From Terribacillus saccharophilus (GTDB lineage Bacteria; Bacillota; Bacilli; Bacillales; Amphibacillaceae): a stretch of 64,000 nucleotides of DNA. Shown one piece after another: positions 28,201 to 35,304 of the stretch. Made by a program: the position numbers and the translations under genes. How positions within the stretch are numbered: the stretch's first letter is position 1; the number at the start of each line of letters is the position of its first letter. The DNA lies in NCBI RefSeq assembly GCF_002272075.1, contig NZ_NPBJ01000029.1, positions 1 through 64,000 of the forward strand. Direction: 5' to 3'. The notes below the pieces were generated by a model. That model worked only from the letters and a program-made list of their open reading frames with translations, did not search any database and was not told the origin of the DNA.

Positions 28201-28655
28201 CGGACCTTATAGCTGATATAACTCAATCCTGCGAAAAGGAAAGGAATCAAGCTGATTAATAACACTTTCCCTAAAGAAGAGAAGTTTCCCCAATTGGAAG
28301 TGCCGAGATATAACCCGCCAAAGAAAAGCATAATGATTCCAAGGACAAGATTGATTGTTAGATTGCGCTCACGGATTTGCTCCGGAGACTTTTGTTTTTT
28401 AAAGGATGAATTTGCATATACAGCCGGTTTTGGTACAGGTTGCGTTTGTACTGCTGTTGCAGCTGTTTGCTGCATAGGTACTGAATCTCTTTGCGTCTGT
28501 GCTTCTTTGTGATTTGAAGCATCATTAAGCCGCTTTCTTCGATTACCGTTTAAAGCGCTTGTGAATACTGCATCAGATATGTAGCCTTGATCGTATAAAT
28601 CCTGGAGTCTTTTATCAAAATTGTCTCCAGATTTATTGGGAGGCATATTATCCAT
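25221..28655 (-). CDS. Very large polytopic membrane protein (SCO7613 C-terminal-domain type)
   Basis: 1144 residues. A ~105-residue hydrophilic N-terminus (with a short-linker-like helix DKRLQDLYDQGYISDAVF, and a Q/T/A-rich stretch) is followed by an almost unbroken series of hydrophobic helices, roughly 30 or more. It resembles the large membrane proteins annotated with an SCO7613 C-terminal domain in Gram-positive bacteria, and DUF2157-like proteins. Function unknown: no catalytic motif, no soluble loops above about 30 residues. ATG 28655 follows GAGGTGAAAAG. Single-gene unit. Confidence 0.8.
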   Translation of the reverse strand: MDNMPPNKSGDNFDKRLQDLYDQGYISDAVFTSALNGNRRKRLNDASNHKEAQTQRDSVPMQQTAATAVQTQPVPKPAVYANSSFKKQKSPEQIRERNLTINLVLGIIMLFFGGLYLGTSNWGNFSSLGKVLLISLIPFLFAGLSYISYKVRIPQTAFAFLMLAALFVPIVIFSASYYQLFGSYLSFGGDGAALIGTIAALSCTALYYAVAARTGSKAFIWVTYVGLSSTLISALLYVTTTYSAFLFFLQLANLLLLLFERTIRNSFKLQTLQRYWPYYLQMKLGTEAIITIILMTSAITYDLTLLVIGINALILAAKNFSRLYHFGFIVFTLIGGTSLLLEIDSYFNMFFGQFIGLGFILVLLTWNLPRWLQVVYESFIHAINGFLLFFFTSLIYYFEFNWAYLIGILFLLVQYTIWTVASRKIYYSYPSVGMFLIVVYWLLYMAGSSIWIRTSAFATLSFIGLAYSYIWPRRITLLKPFQVTINWTAVGTVIPIFLVNHSYGYYEANSYLLLLVAAAGFFCYSKENAEVVLISKIVTPISLIAALLLGGYRLYTENDFYREQVGISGHATLIALIAIAIAFLCRKYRYQPLFLSFFLTGQILQSYAVAIAILSWNLPAVTVTFVSLINVGIQLMALQVFRKHPLWVAVLGSIIVTYASLQNLFGIRDSNIITAYVLLCGVLFFAASLYIKKKAPIGSVYFFWCSHALIIFGTLWVLLAQLLDYVPPIWLLIPLVQFVFSAHIVTRTIEKYIFANASIIVVFLISITHLDQYTNLSHQFTLAAALTTVCIALVYALLPNWRSLLRISLLTAYNVILLFALAELTILFSWQIILLAIFVGVIAIYQQHQWQLSIISACTLLLLLTITLLYGSIGQEIRTAYLLLAGAAGLAITSFSNYQSFVAEADKYSVWNRIDLYRIGAIVYTVVGSLAGVAAYESGLADTLFGLTVPALLFAISIYTAPAAEKRYVRLAAIVSCLYPYILVLQIADISPYLTTELYVVPIALLVLIILRLFFYDPDVTPHIELVLLTIGFGILVLDGLSTMTIYDALSLGSLSLLAAVIGFLRKYRAYFLTGTITVVFNLFFNTRTLWGSAPWWLYLIGAGFLLIASASFIEYQKQKHDRTTESLLQASKSRWTKWFKQYK

Positions 28656-28754
28656 CTTTTCACCTCACGATAATTTGGTTGTTATTTCCAAAACCTATTA
28701 TATAGAAGTGTGACTTGTCTGAACAGACGTGTCATTCCTTTCATTTCTGTTTTC

Positions 28755-28763
28755 TGTTATGAT
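28755..28763 (+). promoter_or_regulatory. Extended -10 promoter (TGTTATGAT) of fabI
   Basis: TGn-TATGAT box 49 bp before the fabI start. The dyad TGAAC-N6-GTTCA at 28779-28794 lies between it and the ribosome site. Confidence 0.5.
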
Positions 28764-28811
28764 AGGCGGTAGAAAACGTGAACGAAACTGTTCATTAGAA
28801 GGAGAATGAAA

Positions 28812-29594
28812 ATGAAGGACTTTCTACAATTACAGGATAAGCACATCGTCATCATGGGTGTGGCGAATGACCGCAGTATCGCATGGGGCGTTGCGCAATC
28901 ATTGTATGCTGCTGGTGCGAAGCTGATTTTTACATATCGTCAGGAGCGTTCCGCTAAAAAGCTGAACAAGCTATTGGAAAAGAATGAAATGGAAGCAGCA
29001 GTTATCCAATGTGATGTTAACGATGATGACAGCATCGCATCTGCATTTGCAGAAATCAAAGACAAGTTCACAACTGTCCATGGTCTTGTACATTCCGTTG
29101 CACATGCGCATAAAGAAGATTTGAATGGTGATTTCATCGACACTTCTCGTGACGGCTATGCATTTGCACAGGATACAAGTGCGTATTCACTAGTAGCTGT
29201 AGCAAAAGCTGTTCGCCCGATTATGTCAGAAGGCGGTTCCATCGTGACAATGAGCTACCTTGGCGCTGACCGTGTTCTGCAGGGCTACAATGTCATGGGT
29301 GTTGCAAAAGCAGCTTTGGAAGCAAGTGTACGCTACTTGGCTAATGATCTTGGTCCGGATAATATCCGTATTAACGCTATCTCTGCAGGTCCGATCCGTA
29401 CATTGGCTGCAAAAGGCGTACCTTCTTTCAATGACATTCTTTCAAAAGTGGAACATACTGCACCGCTACGCCGTAATGTTTCTGCTGAAGAAGTTGGCGA
29501 TATGACAGTCGGTTTGCTGGGTGCCCTTTCCCGCGGTGTAACTGGTGAGATCGTTTACGTTGATGCTGGTTTCAATATCATCGGTCTTGGTTAA
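28812..29594 (+). CDS. fabI: Enoyl-[acyl-carrier-protein] reductase [NADH]
   Basis: 260 residues, SDR-fold FabI. Evidence: IVIMGVANDRSIAWGVAQ nucleotide-binding start, SVAHAHKEDL, and MSYLGADRVLQGYNVMGVAKAALE, which holds the Tyr/Lys of the catalytic pair in FabI spacing; C-terminal GEIVYVDAGFNIIG. It performs the last step of fatty-acid elongation and is the triclosan target. ATG 28812 is chosen because the ATG at 28806 touches the GGAG site. Confidence 0.95.
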   Translation: MKDFLQLQDKHIVIMGVANDRSIAWGVAQSLYAAGAKLIFTYRQERSAKKLNKLLEKNEMEAAVIQCDVNDDDSIASAFAEIKDKFTTVHGLVHSVAHAHKEDLNGDFIDTSRDGYAFAQDTSAYSLVAVAKAVRPIMSEGGSIVTMSYLGADRVLQGYNVMGVAKAALEASVRYLANDLGPDNIRINAISAGPIRTLAAKGVPSFNDILSKVEHTAPLRRNVSAEEVGDMTVGLLGALSRGVTGEIVYVDAGFNIIGLG

Positions 29595-29604
29595 CTTGTG
29601 CTTT

Positions 29605-29640
29605 AACCCGTTCTAATTATGATTAGGACGGGTTTTTTAT
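29605..29640 (+). terminator. fabI terminator
   Basis: AACCCGTTCTAAT / ATTAGGACGGGTT (one G-U) with loop TATG and a TTTTTT tail. Confidence 0.88.
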
Positions 29641-29714
29641 GTTCAGCAAAGAATCCTGTAATACGAGGCATTGAAGCCAGGACGTTACGCATCTAATTAT
29701 ATAAATTTAGTGGC

Positions 29715-29750
29715 AAAGCTAGATCTTATGATTTGGCTTTTTATTTTTGG
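29715..29750 (+). terminator. Second hairpin-plus-T element downstream of fabI
   Basis: AAAGCTAGATC / GATTTGGCTTT (two G-U pairs) with loop TTAT and TTATTTTT tail, 75 bp after the fabI terminator and before the ytrA-like operon. No gene precedes it on this strand, so it may end a short RNA or be a back-up terminator. Confidence 0.5.
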
Positions 29751-29800
29751 AAAAAAGTGCTTTTCAAATGGAATACGCTGATGTATACTTTGGTGTATCA

Positions 29801-29825
29801 AGTGTACTATTATAACTAATACAGT
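29801..29825 (+). promoter_or_regulatory. Candidate YtrA operator AGTGTA-N13-TACAGT
   Basis: Matches the AGTGTA-N13-TACACT inverted repeat known for B. subtilis YtrA with one mismatch, 29 bp before the GntR gene. TATTAT/TATAAC sequences in the spacer could be the -10 box, which would make it an autorepression site. Confidence 0.65.
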
Positions 29826-29853
29826 TAATACACAGCCTGAATGAGGTGAATAC

Positions 29854-30237
29854 ATGTTTGAACTTGACTTGCGAAGCGGCAAGCCGATTTATGAACAAAT
29901 CGTCGATAAGTTCAAGGAACTGATCATCAATCAAGTGCTGGAAACAGACGAGAAGCTTCCCTCGGTACGGGAGCTTGCCCAGCAGCTGACGATCAATCCG
30001 AATACAATTCAGAAAGCATACCGAGAGCTTGAGAACCAAGAATTGATTTATTCCGTGAAGGGACGGGGGAGTTTCGTGAACGCGATTAGTGCACAAGTCG
30101 ATCCGCAAAAGGTGATGCAAATGCAGGAAGAATTGAAAAAACTGCTGACCGAGGCACAGTATATTGGTATGACAGCAAATGAAATTCGAAATGTGGTGGA
30201 GCAGCAGCTGCGTAATGGGGGAGGAAGTGAAACATGA
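29854..30237 (+). CDS. GntR-family repressor, YtrA type
   Basis: 127 residues: GntR winged HTH (LDLRSGKPIYEQIVDKFKELI, LPSVRELAQQLTINPNTIQKAYRELE) with the short C-terminal dimerisation helices of the YtrA subfamily. YtrA proteins repress ABC-exporter operons and respond to cell-wall-active antibiotics. It overlaps the ABC ATPase gene by four bases and an AGTGTA-N13-TACAGT operator lies just upstream, so autoregulation of the whole operon is likely. Confidence 0.9.
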   Translation: MFELDLRSGKPIYEQIVDKFKELIINQVLETDEKLPSVRELAQQLTINPNTIQKAYRELENQELIYSVKGRGSFVNAISAQVDPQKVMQMQEELKKLLTEAQYIGMTANEIRNVVEQQLRNGGGSET

Positions 30238-31130
30238 TCAAAGCAGTAGAATTAAGTAAAAAATTTGACCGGAAGCAAGTGTTGGACCAAGTTGGTTTCC
30301 AGGTGAAAAAAGGGACAATCTATGGTCTGCTTGGCTCAAACGGTGCAGGCAAGACAACCATAATACGTATTCTTGCCGGTATCCTGAAACAAGACAAAGG
30401 GAGTGTCCTGGTTGACGGCAAAACAGTATTTGAAAATGTGGCGTTAAAGCAGCGCATCATCTTCATGCCTGATATTCTTTATTTTCTGCCGCAATATACA
30501 GTGAAGCAGATGGGACGATATTATGCGGATTTGTATGCAAATTGGGACCAGCAGCGATATGACCAGCTAATCAGCCAATTCAAACTCGAGAACAAGAAAG
30601 TCTCTACCTTTTCGAAAGGGATGCAGCGGCAAGTAGCTTTTTGTCTGGCATTGGCAGCAAAGCCCGATTTTCTGATCATGGATGAACCGCTGGATGGATT
30701 GGACGCTGTCGTGCGGCAGCGAATTAAAGGCTTACTCATCAATGACGTAGCAGAGAGAGAGATGACTGTTCTTATTTCTTCCCACAATCTGCGGGAAATG
30801 GAAAACCTCTGTGACGACGTCGGTATTGTACATAAAGGAAAGATGATTCTGGAGCGCAATCTGGATGATATGAAGACAGAGGTTCAAAAAGTTCAGTTTG
30901 CTCTGCGGAAAGGGCAGGATATGAGTTTTTTAGAAGAACTAAATATCCTTCACCAGGAAAAACGCGGGAGTATCCATCTGCTGATTGTCAAAGCAGACCA
31001 TCAGGAGTTAGAAAGAATACTTGCAGCACAAAACCCAGTCATACTGGATATGCTGCCGCTATCACTGGAAGAAATCTTTATCTATGAAATGGGAGGTGCT
31101 GGCTATGCCATCGAAAACATCCTCGATTAA
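30234..31130 (+). CDS. ABC transporter ATP-binding protein (YtrB-like)
   Basis: 298 residues with all ATPase motifs: Walker A GSNGAGKTT (near residue 38), signature FSKGMQRQ, Walker B FLIMDEPLDGLD, and H-loop SSHNLREME. A ~90-residue C-terminal extension follows. It starts inside ytrA-like (ATGA) and overlaps the permease by 26 bp. It energises the permease at 31105; the pair probably exports or removes a membrane-active compound. Confidence 0.9.
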   Translation: MIKAVELSKKFDRKQVLDQVGFQVKKGTIYGLLGSNGAGKTTIIRILAGILKQDKGSVLVDGKTVFENVALKQRIIFMPDILYFLPQYTVKQMGRYYADLYANWDQQRYDQLISQFKLENKKVSTFSKGMQRQVAFCLALAAKPDFLIMDEPLDGLDAVVRQRIKGLLINDVAEREMTVLISSHNLREMENLCDDVGIVHKGKMILERNLDDMKTEVQKVQFALRKGQDMSFLEELNILHQEKRGSIHLLIVKADHQELERILAAQNPVILDMLPLSLEEIFIYEMGGAGYAIENILD

Positions 31131-33045
31131 GAAGCAGATTATTCGCCATGATATCCGTCTGACCGGCTGGCTGAGTGTGCTGTATTTCCTGGCTTTATTT
31201 GTGATATTGCCGCTGCAAATCCTTTTCCAATACACGAATCCTGAAACAAGGAGATATATGGAGAAAGGAAGTCTATTTCTTTATCTGCCTGAACTACAAT
31301 GGATTCTATCTATTACTGTGCCAGTATTTTTCGGGGTAATACTGTTCCGTTATTTGCATAAAAAGCAGACATCTGATTTTGTTCATAGTATGCCAATCAA
31401 AAGATCTGCATTATTACATCACCATGCAGCTACAGGATTGATTCTGCTGACATTGCCTATAATCCTGAATGGAATTATCCTATATGTACTGAAAGCATTT
31501 ACAGGCATAGGCAGTTATTATAATGGAATGAATGTCCTGTATTGGTTATGTGTATTGCTATTTCTGAATGTGCTCATATACACTGCAACAAACTTTATTG
31601 GCATGGTCACAGGCTTATTGTCGATGCATGTTGTCTTGACCTATATTTTTGTCTTGTTTCCGGCTGGAATCATGATATTGATATTCTTTAATTTGAGAAC
31701 TTTATTAACTGGTTTCCCTCTTGATTATTACTTAGATGCAGCGGTGGTGAAATTCTCGCCTATCAGTTATTTTATGGGGATCATTCTTTCTCAGCATAGA
31801 ATTTCCTGGTTTATGATCAGTATTTTTGCAGCTGCTGGCATTCTACTATACCTGGGTGCTTATTGGCTATATGTGCATCGCAAATTGGAGTATACTTCTC
31901 AAGCTATTGTTTACCCATTTATGCAGCCGGTCTTCCGATTTGGCGTGACATTCTGTGTCATGATGACAGGTGGTTTATATTTCCACGAAATGACTGGATC
32001 CATGAGCTGGACTGTGATTGGCTATTTGGCTGGCTCTTTGCTCGGTTTCATCATTGCTGAAGCTATCTTGAAGAAAACATGGAGAGTTTACAGCAATTAT
32101 AAATCGTATCTGATTTTCGCGGGCTTTCTAGTCGCCGTATTTCTAAGTGTTTATTTAGTCAAAGAAAGCTATGAAAATAATATTCCTGAAGTTAGTGAAG
32201 TAGAGAAAGTCTATTTTGGCGATGAGTTTACTTACAACAGAGACGAAGATTATATCCCTCCTGGTATAGAGCCGCTTTATTTTACAGAGGAAAATGATAT
32301 TGAGATGGTGCAGCGATTACAGAAAGAAGTTATCGAATCTTCTAGCAGCCAATTCGCCGATTCTTCCGATGATACTCGTTATACGTTTATTGTCTATGAA
32401 TTGAAAAATGGAAAAAAGTTAGCTAGATCCTATGCATATTCATTGGAAGAAAATCCGAAATTGAAAAAACTGCAGTACGAGATTGAAGGCTCCAGCCAAT
32501 ACAAGCATGCGAATAATCAAGTGTTCAATGTCGATAGAGATGCTATTTACGCATTAGATTTGCAATCGAATTTACTTCCTTCCGATGGTCCAACCATCTC
32601 TGATCAAAACACAATTGATGCACTTTTGGATGCTCTTAAAAAGGACATTGATAGTACGCATACACAAATAAATCCAGATAAAATGCAAACATATACAATC
32701 GATTTCCTCACAAAAAAACCTGATATATACTACTATGCGTCATTTGATGACAGTTATGAAAATACGGTTAAGGTCTTGGAGGATGCGGGACTATATGAAG
32801 ATATCCGTACTGTTCCGGAAGATATCGCTTATCTGCAATTGGACGATTATAACTATGAAAATACTTTAAAAGTAGAGGACCAAAAAGACATCAAGTATAT
32901 ATTTGACCATCTTATCGAGTATAGCGGAAAACAAGACTCATACTACGTGGGAATCAAACTTGATGGGGAATCAGATATCTCTGCTGAGTTCTCAATTGAA
33001 TATGACGACCTTCCCGAATCAATCAAAAACCAATTGGAGGAATAA
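31105..33045 (+). CDS. ABC transporter permease with extracytoplasmic DUF6449-like domain
   Basis: 646 residues from ATG 31105 behind GGGAGGTGCTGGCT. About nine or ten membrane helices fill residues ~20-375, then a hydrophilic C-terminal domain of ~270 residues (from ESYENNIPEVSEVEKVYFGD) that should lie outside the membrane and resembles DUF6449. It has no recognisable enzymatic motif and may bind ligand. The gene ends 3 nt before the sigma factor start, so the two are translationally linked. Confidence 0.82.
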   Translation: MPSKTSSIKKQIIRHDIRLTGWLSVLYFLALFVILPLQILFQYTNPETRRYMEKGSLFLYLPELQWILSITVPVFFGVILFRYLHKKQTSDFVHSMPIKRSALLHHHAATGLILLTLPIILNGIILYVLKAFTGIGSYYNGMNVLYWLCVLLFLNVLIYTATNFIGMVTGLLSMHVVLTYIFVLFPAGIMILIFFNLRTLLTGFPLDYYLDAAVVKFSPISYFMGIILSQHRISWFMISIFAAAGILLYLGAYWLYVHRKLEYTSQAIVYPFMQPVFRFGVTFCVMMTGGLYFHEMTGSMSWTVIGYLAGSLLGFIIAEAILKKTWRVYSNYKSYLIFAGFLVAVFLSVYLVKESYENNIPEVSEVEKVYFGDEFTYNRDEDYIPPGIEPLYFTEENDIEMVQRLQKEVIESSSSQFADSSDDTRYTFIVYELKNGKKLARSYAYSLEENPKLKKLQYEIEGSSQYKHANNQVFNVDRDAIYALDLQSNLLPSDGPTISDQNTIDALLDALKKDIDSTHTQINPDKMQTYTIDFLTKKPDIYYYASFDDSYENTVKVLEDAGLYEDIRTVPEDIAYLQLDDYNYENTLKVEDQKDIKYIFDHLIEYSGKQDSYYVGIKLDGESDISAEFSIEYDDLPESIKNQLEE

Positions 33046-33048
33046 AGC

Positions 33049-33600
33049 GTGGCTAGCGAGTATGTATATGTGACGGAGTCGGTGTTTCAGCATATCTATT
33101 CGCTCTACCATCAGCGGGTATATCACGCGGCTCAGAAGGTGCTGCGTGATCCGCAGCTGGCGGAGGATGCGGCGCAGGAAACGTTTATCAAGGCTTATCG
33201 GAATTTGGACAAGCTGGAGGATGTGTCGAAGGCTGGTGCGTGGCTGGCAACAATCGCTTCCCGTACGGCCATTGATATGCTTCGTAAAGAAGGAAAGCGT
33301 AAGTTTATCAGCATTGAGCTGGCCAGTTGGGAGCTGGAGCAGCATTATCTCGAGCATATCGTGATTGAAGAAGTCGAGCTCCGGGAGACGAAACGGGAAC
33401 TGGAGCAGGATATTCGAAAGCTGAAGCCAAAACTCCAGGAAGTGCTCACGCTGCGTTATGTGAAAGATATGAAGGAAAGTGAAATTGCTGCAAACCTATC
33501 TTTGACTAAATCAACAGTTAAAACCCGTTTGTATAGGGCAAAGCAACTAATAAAAGCAGAGCGGGAATACCGCGATATGATAATGGTAAGAGAGACATGA
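33049..33600 (+). CDS. ECF-type RNA polymerase sigma factor
   Basis: 183 residues. Sigma region 2 (SLYHQRVYHAAQKVLRD, AEDAAQETFIKAYRNL) and region 4 (LTLRYVKDMKESEIAANLS, TVKTRLYRAKQLI) are intact. GTG 33049 is 8 nt after TTGGAGG. It is the last gene of the GntR-ABC operon, 3 nt after the permease. No anti-sigma gene follows: the next gene is a DUF2294 protein after a terminator. Control could be by YtrA-type repression or by the permease; both are inference. Confidence 0.88.
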   Translation: MASEYVYVTESVFQHIYSLYHQRVYHAAQKVLRDPQLAEDAAQETFIKAYRNLDKLEDVSKAGAWLATIASRTAIDMLRKEGKRKFISIELASWELEQHYLEHIVIEEVELRETKRELEQDIRKLKPKLQEVLTLRYVKDMKESEIAANLSLTKSTVKTRLYRAKQLIKAEREYRDMIMVRET

Positions 33601-33621
33601 TAAATCCTGTCTCTCTTTTTT
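33589..33621 (+). terminator. Terminator of the GntR-ABC-sigma operon
   Basis: AGAGAGACA / TGTCTCTCT with a 10-nt loop that holds the sigma stop codon, then TTTTT. Confidence 0.75.
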
Positions 33622-33739
33622 AGTGAACAATAACTGAATGTAAAACAGAAAAAAACATTTAAATCCGAACAATATATTGATTTGGGTTATTAAAGTATGT
33701 ATAATGACCTTACCACATACATGACAGGTGGTTGTTGGC

Positions 33740-34078
33740 ATGCTAGAGAATAGCAATGAAATCAAGAAGATGCTGTCACATATGTACAATGATGTGTCGA
33801 AGGAATTGTTCGGTGTCGGAACGACATTACTGAAGGTATCTATCGATCAGAACATCATCACCATCCAAGCCAAGCATCGGCGTTCTCCGCGATCTGCAGC
33901 TTTGGAAGGCGAGGCTCCTAGCTTGAAGCAGGAGGTCGACTTCCGGTTATCGATGCTGTACAAAAAACGCTTGGCAGAAAAATTGCATAATGAAACGGAA
34001 TGGCACATTGAGTCAATACTACGAGATTACGACGCAGCCTCTCAACGTGCTTTTACCAATATTGTCTTAGGCAGTTAA
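33740..34078 (+). CDS. DUF2294 (MpsC-like) protein
   Basis: 112 residues, soluble, with the DUF2294 pattern: VSKELFGVG, a basic mid-section and a C-terminal helix. The domain occurs in MpsC, an accessory component of the MpsABC cation/bicarbonate system, but here no mpsA/mpsB genes are present, so the function is open. ATG 33740 is behind ACAGGTGG; an in-frame GTG at 33728 is less well placed. Confidence 0.75.
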   Translation: MLENSNEIKKMLSHMYNDVSKELFGVGTTLLKVSIDQNIITIQAKHRRSPRSAALEGEAPSLKQEVDFRLSMLYKKRLAEKLHNETEWHIESILRDYDAASQRAFTNIVLGS

Positions 34079-34080
34079 GC

Positions 34081-34154
34081 TAAAACCGGATTTATCTGGT
34101 ATGCGGCTAATGCCATAGAAAAGCTTGATTGGTCTGACCTTTGTTGATCGAAGA
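34081..34154 (+). other. Structured leader candidate upstream of purine operon
   Basis: Two mutually exclusive hairpins share the bases TGG: CCGGA-TTTA-TCTGG and TGGTAT-N7-ATGCCA (one G-U each). They are followed by a short GGT/ACC hairpin and then by the long terminator at 34155. This may be a riboswitch-like or protein-controlled attenuator. It does not match the purine, TPP, guanidine or ykkC riboswitch patterns I know. Confidence 0.35.
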
Positions 34155-34207
34155 GAAGATGATCTTGTAGAATGCTCGCATTCTATTAAGATTGTCTTCT
34201 TTTTTTG
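34155..34207 (+). terminator. Long terminator/attenuator before the purine operon
   Basis: 20-bp near-perfect stem (left arm GAAGATGATCTTGTAGAATG, right arm 34179-34199 with one bulged T) capped by CTCG and followed by TTTTTTT. It ends the DUF2294 transcript and/or attenuates the downstream operon. Confidence 0.85.
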
Positions 34208-34243
34208 CTTTTATAAATCACTTATTATATGGGGGTTTTTCAC

Positions 34244-35293
34244 ATGAATGGTCGTATTAAAATGCTTTTAGGTTCAGCTGCAATTGCTTCTGCACTTACT
34301 TTATCTGCTTGTGGCAGTGATAGTGCTGGAGCTGGGAAAGAAAAGCTTGTCATCTCTACATGGGGTTTCTCGGAGGACTTCTTCAATGAAGATGTGTATG
34401 CGCCATTTGAGGAGGAACACAATGTTGATATTGTAGTAGAAACAGGAAATAATGCGGAGCGATTGAACAAAATACGTCAAGGTAACTCTGATGTAGATCT
34501 AGTCTACTTATCTGATTATTACGCACAGCAAGGTGTGGATGATGGTTTGTTCGAGGAGCTGGATTCTTCCAAGCTGACAAACCTAGACAAGATTTATGAG
34601 ACAGCCAAGTCTCCTAACGGTGAAGGATATGGACCGGCTTACACTATCGGGCAGTTCGGAATTGCCTATAACCCGGAAATGGTGAAAGAAACTGTTTCAT
34701 CATGGAAGGATCTGTGGAATGCAGAGTGGGAAAGTAATGTAGCAATTCCTGGTATTACGACTACAACAGGACCGATGTTTCTTGATGCAGCTTCTAAAGT
34801 GAGCGGCAACGATTCATTTAATGAAGATGCTGCATTCAAACAGCTTGATGCTTTGAAGCCTAATATCGTTAACGAATACAATCAGACCTCTGAATTCATC
34901 AATATGTTCGGACAAGGCGAGATTGCTGGCGGACCAATCATGGAAATGTACTTCAGCTCATTGAAAGAAGCAGTACCTGAAGCGGAATTTGTAACACCTG
35001 AAGAAGGCGGATATGCTGTCATGAATACAGTCAACGTAGTGAAGGATAGCGATCAGAAAGAACTAGCTGAGGAATTTATCAATTATCAGTTAAGTACAGA
35101 AGTACAAGAGAAGACAGCAAAAGCAAAGGTAGATTCTCCGGTTAATACAGAAGTGGTACTTTCCGATGAAGAGCAGGAAGGTATTACGTACGGTGAAGAT
35201 GTCATTGAGAAACTTAATGTCCTGCCAGCAGACTTCCTAGTCGAGAACTCTAAGCAGTGGATCGATCGCTGGAATAAAGAAGTGACCAAGTAA
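34244..35293 (+). CDS. ABC transporter substrate-binding lipoprotein (PotD-like)
   Basis: 349 residues. A signal peptide with lipobox LSAC puts the lipidated Cys at residue 23. Mature protein is a spermidine/putrescine-type binding protein (VISTWGFSEDFFNEDVYAPF, LVYLSDYYAQQGV). ATG 34244 is 8 nt after GGGGG. First gene of a six-gene operon with nucleoside hydrolase and adenine deaminase, so the cargo is more probably a nucleoside or purine derivative than a polyamine; this is inference from context. Confidence 0.85.
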   Translation: MNGRIKMLLGSAAIASALTLSACGSDSAGAGKEKLVISTWGFSEDFFNEDVYAPFEEEHNVDIVVETGNNAERLNKIRQGNSDVDLVYLSDYYAQQGVDDGLFEELDSSKLTNLDKIYETAKSPNGEGYGPAYTIGQFGIAYNPEMVKETVSSWKDLWNAEWESNVAIPGITTTTGPMFLDAASKVSGNDSFNEDAAFKQLDALKPNIVNEYNQTSEFINMFGQGEIAGGPIMEMYFSSLKEAVPEAEFVTPEEGGYAVMNTVNVVKDSDQKELAEEFINYQLSTEVQEKTAKAKVDSPVNTEVVLSDEEQEGITYGEDVIEKLNVLPADFLVENSKQWIDRWNKEVTK

Positions 35294-35304
35294 GGGGGAG
35301 CATG

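Noticed and set aside
34081-34154. Purine riboswitch before the nucleoside hydrolase/adenine deaminase operon
   Set aside because: The conserved TATA/ATATGG, loop and P1 features of purine aptamers are absent; only generic hairpins are seen.
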